This document shows positions 6,160 to 8,785 of a stretch of DNA of 8,785 bases, one piece after another. Each line of letters opens with the position of its first letter. Position 1 is the first letter of the stretch. The stretch spans positions 1-8,785 of the forward strand of contig JAAZLZ010000202.1 in the NCBI GenBank assembly GCA_012799075.1. The letters are read 5' to 3'. This stretch comes from Bacillota bacterium (lineage in GTDB: Bacteria > Bacillota > Limnochordia > JAAZLZ01). The notes under the pieces were generated by a model. That model was not told where the DNA came from. It searched no databases and was given only the letters and a program-made list of their open reading frames with translations. A program made the position numbers and the translations under genes.

Positions 6160-7434
6160 CTAGTTTCCCTCCCTTTCCCGAGGACCGCACAGGAAGAAGG
6201 TCACATCGGGCTGGACTCCCTGGGCCACCCTGACCACATCCTCCCGGGTTACTTGGCCCAATTGGTCGATTAGTTCGGCCTGGGGACGGATGCGATTGTT
6301 GATCAATCCCAGCAGGTGGTTGCCTACCAGCCCCCCGGGGTCGTCGCTGATGGTGAGCTGGCGGTGAATGAGCCCCCGCCGGGTGGCCTCCATCTCCTCA
6401 TCGGAGATGTCCCCCTTGGCCAGGGCGTCTACTTGTTTCTTGATGATGTCCCGGGCCTTCTCATATTCATTTACGTCGATGCCGGCGCTGGCCGCCAGCA
6501 CCCCTTTGGTGGCCTCCAAGCGGGAGAAGGCAAAATAGGCGAGGCTGGCCCGTTCCCTGACATTCATAAACAGCTTGGAATGGGGGAATCCCCCGAGGAT
6601 GCCGTTGTAGAAAAGCAAAGCAGGGTAGTCCTCTTCCCCATAAGTGACCGGAGTGCGCATCCCCATGGCCAAGATTCCCTGGTTTACATCCTGTTCTTCC
6701 TTGATTTCCTCGCCGCCCCGAGGCGTTCCTTGACTGACCGGGGGGAACTCTTGGGACCGCCATCCGTCGGCAAAGGCCTGTTGGACAGCCTCTTCCACCT
6801 GGGAGTGGGTCACGTTGCCCACAATGAACAGATCAGATTGCCCTTGGCGAACCTGTTGATAGTGCTCAAACAAAGAAGCCGCCGAGAGGCCTTCGATTTC
6901 CTCCTTGCTCCCATATTTGTGGATCCCGAAGGGCTCTTGGGGGCACATTTCCTCAAAGAGCCGCTGCATCGCATAACGGGGCTTGTCGTTGATCAGGCCG
7001 TCGATCTTGCGCAAAAGCAGCTCCCTCTCCTGGCGAAAGTACTCCTGGTTAAAGCCGTCCCCCTCCAACAAAGGATAACATATCACTTCCGCCAGAGTGC
7101 TCAAGGCTTCATCCAACAGGCCCGAAACGCCTAGAACCTCCTCTTCAGGTACAGCTAGGCTGAATTCGATCAGCTGCCGCTCTCCGAACTTGACCACATC
7201 CGCGCTGAAGATGGCTCCATACAGTTCCTCCAACCGGCGGGCGATGTCCCTTAAGGTGGGATAGGCCCGGCTGCCCCGCCGGAGGACAAAGGGCAAAAGG
7301 GCCGTCGCTCCTGCCTTGGGCCCTAGGGGCTGGTGGATGTACAGTTTGCACAGCACCGTTTTGAACCGGTCGGTGGAGTAGGTATGGAGATGAATGCCGT
7401 TAGGCAGCAAGTGATCTTGAAACTCCCTTTCCAC
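6160..7434 (-). CDS. ymfF: M16 peptidase homologue, YmfF type (non-catalytic partner)
   Basis: The product is 424 residues, matching YmfH in length and fold but without HxxEH: the corresponding region reads TALLPFVLRRGSRAYPTLRD (residues 44-63), as in other YmfF proteins. It keeps the second-half signature of M16 partner subunits, GGFPHSKLFMNVRERASLAY (281-300), whose Arg293 and Tyr300 are the residues that in M16B complexes contact substrate bound in the other subunit's zinc site. The natural reading is a heterodimer in which YmfH supplies the metal and YmfF the Arg/Tyr. NCBI names the family EF-P 5-aminopentanol modification-associated protein YfmF. The start is a GTG at 7434, six bases after AAGGAGAG; no ATG is closer to the family start. 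It lies 117 bases after comEA and abuts ymfH. No signal peptide is present. Confidence 0.9.
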   Translation of the reverse strand: MEREFQDHLLPNGIHLHTYSTDRFKTVLCKLYIHQPLGPKAGATALLPFVLRRGSRAYPTLRDIARRLEELYGAIFSADVVKFGERQLIEFSLAVPEEEVLGVSGLLDEALSTLAEVICYPLLEGDGFNQEYFRQERELLLRKIDGLINDKPRYAMQRLFEEMCPQEPFGIHKYGSKEEIEGLSAASLFEHYQQVRQGQSDLFIVGNVTHSQVEEAVQQAFADGWRSQEFPPVSQGTPRGGEEIKEEQDVNQGILAMGMRTPVTYGEEDYPALLFYNGILGGFPHSKLFMNVRERASLAYFAFSRLEATKGVLAASAGIDVNEYEKARDIIKKQVDALAKGDISDEEMEATRRGLIHRQLTISDDPGGLVGNHLLGLINNRIRPQAELIDQLGQVTREDVVRVAQGVQPDVTFFLCGPREREGN

Positions 7435-7518
7435 GCAAAGCTCTCCTTCCCTTGGACTGACAGCTCGTTCTAGTCTGCCTTGTTTACCTTGGAATTAAAC
7501 CTTGCCCCATTTACCAAA

Positions 7519-7545
7519 GTGCCCGGCCCAAAGAGGGCCGGGTAC
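7519..7545 (-). terminator. GC-rich hairpin after comEA (weak terminator)
   Basis: An 8-bp perfect stem CCCGGCCC/GGGCCGGG with a TCTTT loop starts nine bases after the comEA stop. Two more pairs can form beyond one mismatch. On the transcribed strand it is followed by CACTTTGG rather than a T-run, so termination may be partial. The remaining bases up to ymfF hold the GTG ribosome binding site but no promoter I trust. Confidence 0.55.
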
Positions 7546-7551
7546 TTATTA

Positions 7552-7932
7552 CTACTCAACTCGGACTAAATCCTCTAAAGCGGCCAGCTTTTTCTCCCCA
7601 ATGCCGCTGACTTGCAGGAGATCCTCCACCGCGGTGAAATGGCCGTGCTCCTCCCGGTAGGCAATAATCCGTTGGGCAAGCACGGGGCCTATGCCGGGCA
7701 GGGTAACGAGGAGCTCCTCCGAAGCAATGTTCACATTCACCCGGGGGTCCAACACCCGGTCCCCTTGGGGGGGTTGGGGCAATTCTTCCGGCGAGGACAT
7801 CTCTTCGATCTGGATGTCCACCGGGCCTTGGGCTGACCAGACGGAGGCCCGCAGCCACAAACCCGAACCCAGACTCAACGATAAGATCAAAAAGACGATC
7901 ACCACTTGTTCCCGCCGATGAAGATCAAACAC
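7552..7932 (-). CDS. comEA: ComEA-like helix-hairpin-helix DNA-binding membrane protein
   Basis: ComEA proteins bind incoming double-stranded DNA at the cell surface during natural transformation and pass it to the ComEC channel. This 126-residue product has one N-terminal membrane span (about residues 9-28), a short acidic and proline-rich linker (EEMSSPEELPQPPQ, 43-56) and a C-terminal DNA-binding region from VNVNIASEEL (65-74) through two helix-hairpin-helix motifs: LPGIGPVLAQRII (78-90) and VSGIGEKKLAAL (108-119). The B. subtilis protein is longer because of an SLBB domain between the span and the DNA-binding part; that domain is absent here. The start is a GTG at 7932 with a GGAGGGAAGG ribosome binding site ending five bases upstream. 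No comEB or comEC neighbour is present. ComEA-type membership is secure; a role in competence is inferred, since short forms also occur in bacteria not known to be transformable. Confidence 0.9.
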   Translation of the reverse strand: MFDLHRREQVVIVFLILSLSLGSGLWLRASVWSAQGPVDIQIEEMSSPEELPQPPQGDRVLDPRVNVNIASEELLVTLPGIGPVLAQRIIAYREEHGHFTAVEDLLQVSGIGEKKLAALEDLVRVE

Positions 7933-7982
7933 CTAATCCTTCCCTCCATATTGGGGCTGACCGGTGTCTTGGGGACAAGAAT

Positions 7983-8011
7983 GGCCGATGGACGTTTCTT
8001 CTCCATCGGCC
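7983..8011 (-). terminator. Strong hairpin between leuS and comEA, possible leuS terminator
   Basis: A perfect 10-bp stem (GGCCGATGGA with TCCATCGGCC) encloses a 9-base loop, 26 bases after the leuS stop. It is followed on the transcribed strand by ATTCTTGT, a poor T-run, so it may terminate only in part or act as an mRNA end stabiliser. Confidence 0.5.
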
Positions 8012-8018
8012 CCTATGA

Positions 8019-8033
8019 TTCCTTCTGAAGGAA
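8019..8033. repeat. 15-bp perfect palindrome after leuS
   Basis: TTCCTTCTGAAGGAA is symmetrical about its central T with all seven pairs matching. It lies four bases beyond the leuS stop. The arms are too close for a hairpin with a full stem, so it is either a tight hairpin with the inner pairs open or a protein-binding site. It sits seven bases from the larger hairpin at 7983-8011. Confidence 0.5.
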
Positions 8034-8037
8034 AGCC

Positions 8038-8785
8038 CTACTTGACCACGATATTTACCAGCTTGCCCGGGACCAAGATCATCTTAACGACTTTCTTGCC
8101 GTCCACAAATTCCTGCACCCGGGGCAAGGCCAACGCCCGTTGCTTCAGTTCGTCTTCCGCCATGTCAACGGGCACCACCAGCCGATCCCGAACCCGGCCA
8201 TTGACCTGGATGACGATGGTTATCTCTTCAACCTGCAAAGCAGCTTCATCGTAGTCGGGCCAGTTCTGCAGGTGGATGCTTTCCGATCGGCCAAGCCGCG
8301 ACCAGAGCTCTTCGGTGATATGGGGTGCAAAAGGCGCCAGGAGCAACAGGAGCTTCTCCAAAGCCTCGGTCAGCAAGCCGCCGTTGACTTCTTCCGCCCC
8401 TTCTTTGTAAAGGTACAAGGCGTTGGTCAATTCCATAATGCTGCTGATGGCGGTGTTGAAGTTAAAGCGCTCCTCGACGTCCTCCGTCACCTTCTTGATG
8501 GTCAGGTTGACAGTGCGCCAAAGGTCCCTTTCCTTCTTGGTCAACCGGCCCGGATCCAGTGTGTCCGCCCCTCCCAGCTGGTCCGCATAGGCATTAACGA
8601 GCCGCCATACCCGATTAAGGAAGCGATAAGCTCCCTCGACGCCCTCATCGCTCCACTCCAGGTCTTTCTCCGGCGGAGAGGCAAACAAAATGAAAATGCG
8701 GGCCGTATCAGAACCATACTCGTCGATAATATGGTCGGGGTCCACCACATTGCCCTTGGACTTGGACATCTTGATGCCGTCCTTC
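8038..8785 (-). CDS. leuS: Leucyl-tRNA synthetase (3' third)
   Basis: Leucyl-tRNA synthetase joins leucine to its tRNA for protein synthesis. Only the last 248 codons are in the window; the reading frame is open to the right edge and the gene begins beyond it. The fragment starts KDGIKMSKSKGNVVDPDHII, which contains the class I KMSKS loop (8758-8772) that stabilises the adenylate transition state; the methionine at 8769 inside this loop is not the gene start. It continues with the family segment EYGSDTARIFILFASPPEKD and then the helical anticodon-binding domain (VEGAYRFLNRVWRLV, then LLLLAPFAPHITEELW) and ends with the small C-terminal domain (VQVNGRVRDRL-like stretch and VPGKLVNIVVK) that touches the tRNA elbow. 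All key features visible are intact. A gap of 105 bases with two inverted repeats separates it from comEA. Confidence 0.98.
   Translation of the reverse strand, partial: KDGIKMSKSKGNVVDPDHIIDEYGSDTARIFILFASPPEKDLEWSDEGVEGAYRFLNRVWRLVNAYADQLGGADTLDPGRLTKKERDLWRTVNLTIKKVTEDVEERFNFNTAISSIMELTNALYLYKEGAEEVNGGLLTEALEKLLLLLAPFAPHITEELWSRLGRSESIHLQNWPDYDEAALQVEEITIVIQVNGRVRDRLVVPVDMAEDELKQRALALPRVQEFVDGKKVVKMILVPGKLVNIVVK

Noticed and set aside
5587..7134. Two long plus-strand open frames (5587-6273, 228 codons, and 6316-7134, 272 codons) opposite ymfH and ymfF
   Set aside because: They lie wholly antisense to well-supported family proteins and their translations show no recognisable domain; in GC-rich genes the opposite strand often stays open by codon bias.
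7435..7518. Promoter for ymfF in the gap after comEA
   Set aside because: TTTAAT and TAGAAC hexamers are present but no pair of -35 and -10 elements has acceptable spacing; read-through from comEA past the weak hairpin is as likely.
7933..7982. Promoter for comEA (TTGTCC with CAATAT)
   Set aside because: The spacing of 19 bases and poor -10 match are too weak to support a call.

Overview
The window reads as ordinary chromosomal DNA of an anaerobic, fairly GC-rich member of the Firmicutes (Bacillota), most likely a Clostridia- or Limnochordia-like lineage. This rests on strong AGGAGG-type ribosome binding sites, frequent GTG and TTG starts, a ComEA-type competence protein next to leuS, and a YmfF/YmfH pair of M16 peptidase homologues. 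The exact genus cannot be read from this stretch. All ten supported genes lie on the minus strand, so transcription runs from the right end of the window to the left. There is no sign of phage, insertion sequence, CRISPR, tRNA or rRNA.

Right part (8785 to 4891): the 3' third of leuS (leucyl-tRNA synthetase, containing its KMSKS loop), then a gap with two strong inverted repeats, then a short comEA-like helix-hairpin-helix DNA-binding membrane protein, a GC-rich hairpin, and the ymfF-ymfH pair. In ymfF-ymfH the first gene's stop codon directly abuts the second gene's start. YmfH keeps the HxxEH zinc site; YmfF has lost it but keeps the Arg/Tyr pair, as expected of a two-subunit M16 peptidase. 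In Bacillus subtilis YmfH is linked to 5-aminopentanol modification of elongation factor P. A clear Rho-independent terminator closes this unit.

Middle part (4811 to 1768): a complete three-gene TRAP transporter operon in the order dctP (solute-binding protein), dctQ (small permease), dctM (large permease). It has a perfect TATAAT -10 box with no recognisable -35, and a 17-bp near-palindrome lying across the -10 and predicted start point, which looks like a repressor operator. A stable hairpin sits between dctP and dctQ and may set a high ratio of binding protein to permease. No catabolic or regulatory gene is next to the operon, so its substrate is unknown; the binding protein has the Arg/Arg/Asn residues typical of carboxylate binding.

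Left part (1723 to 1): 5-formyltetrahydrofolate cyclo-ligase with its own extended -10 candidate, then a secreted or membrane-anchored bactofilin-like protein with hexapeptide-type repeats and a multi-spanning C-terminus, then the beginning of a GNAT acetyltransferase resembling the short ArgA type. These three are tightly spaced (14 and 22 bases) and are probably cotranscribed, without an obvious shared pathway.

I did not find a convincing new biological system. The points most worth checking are the operator-like palindrome at the TRAP promoter, the bactofilin-like membrane protein, the YmfF/YmfH pair without its B. subtilis neighbours, and the short ComEA.
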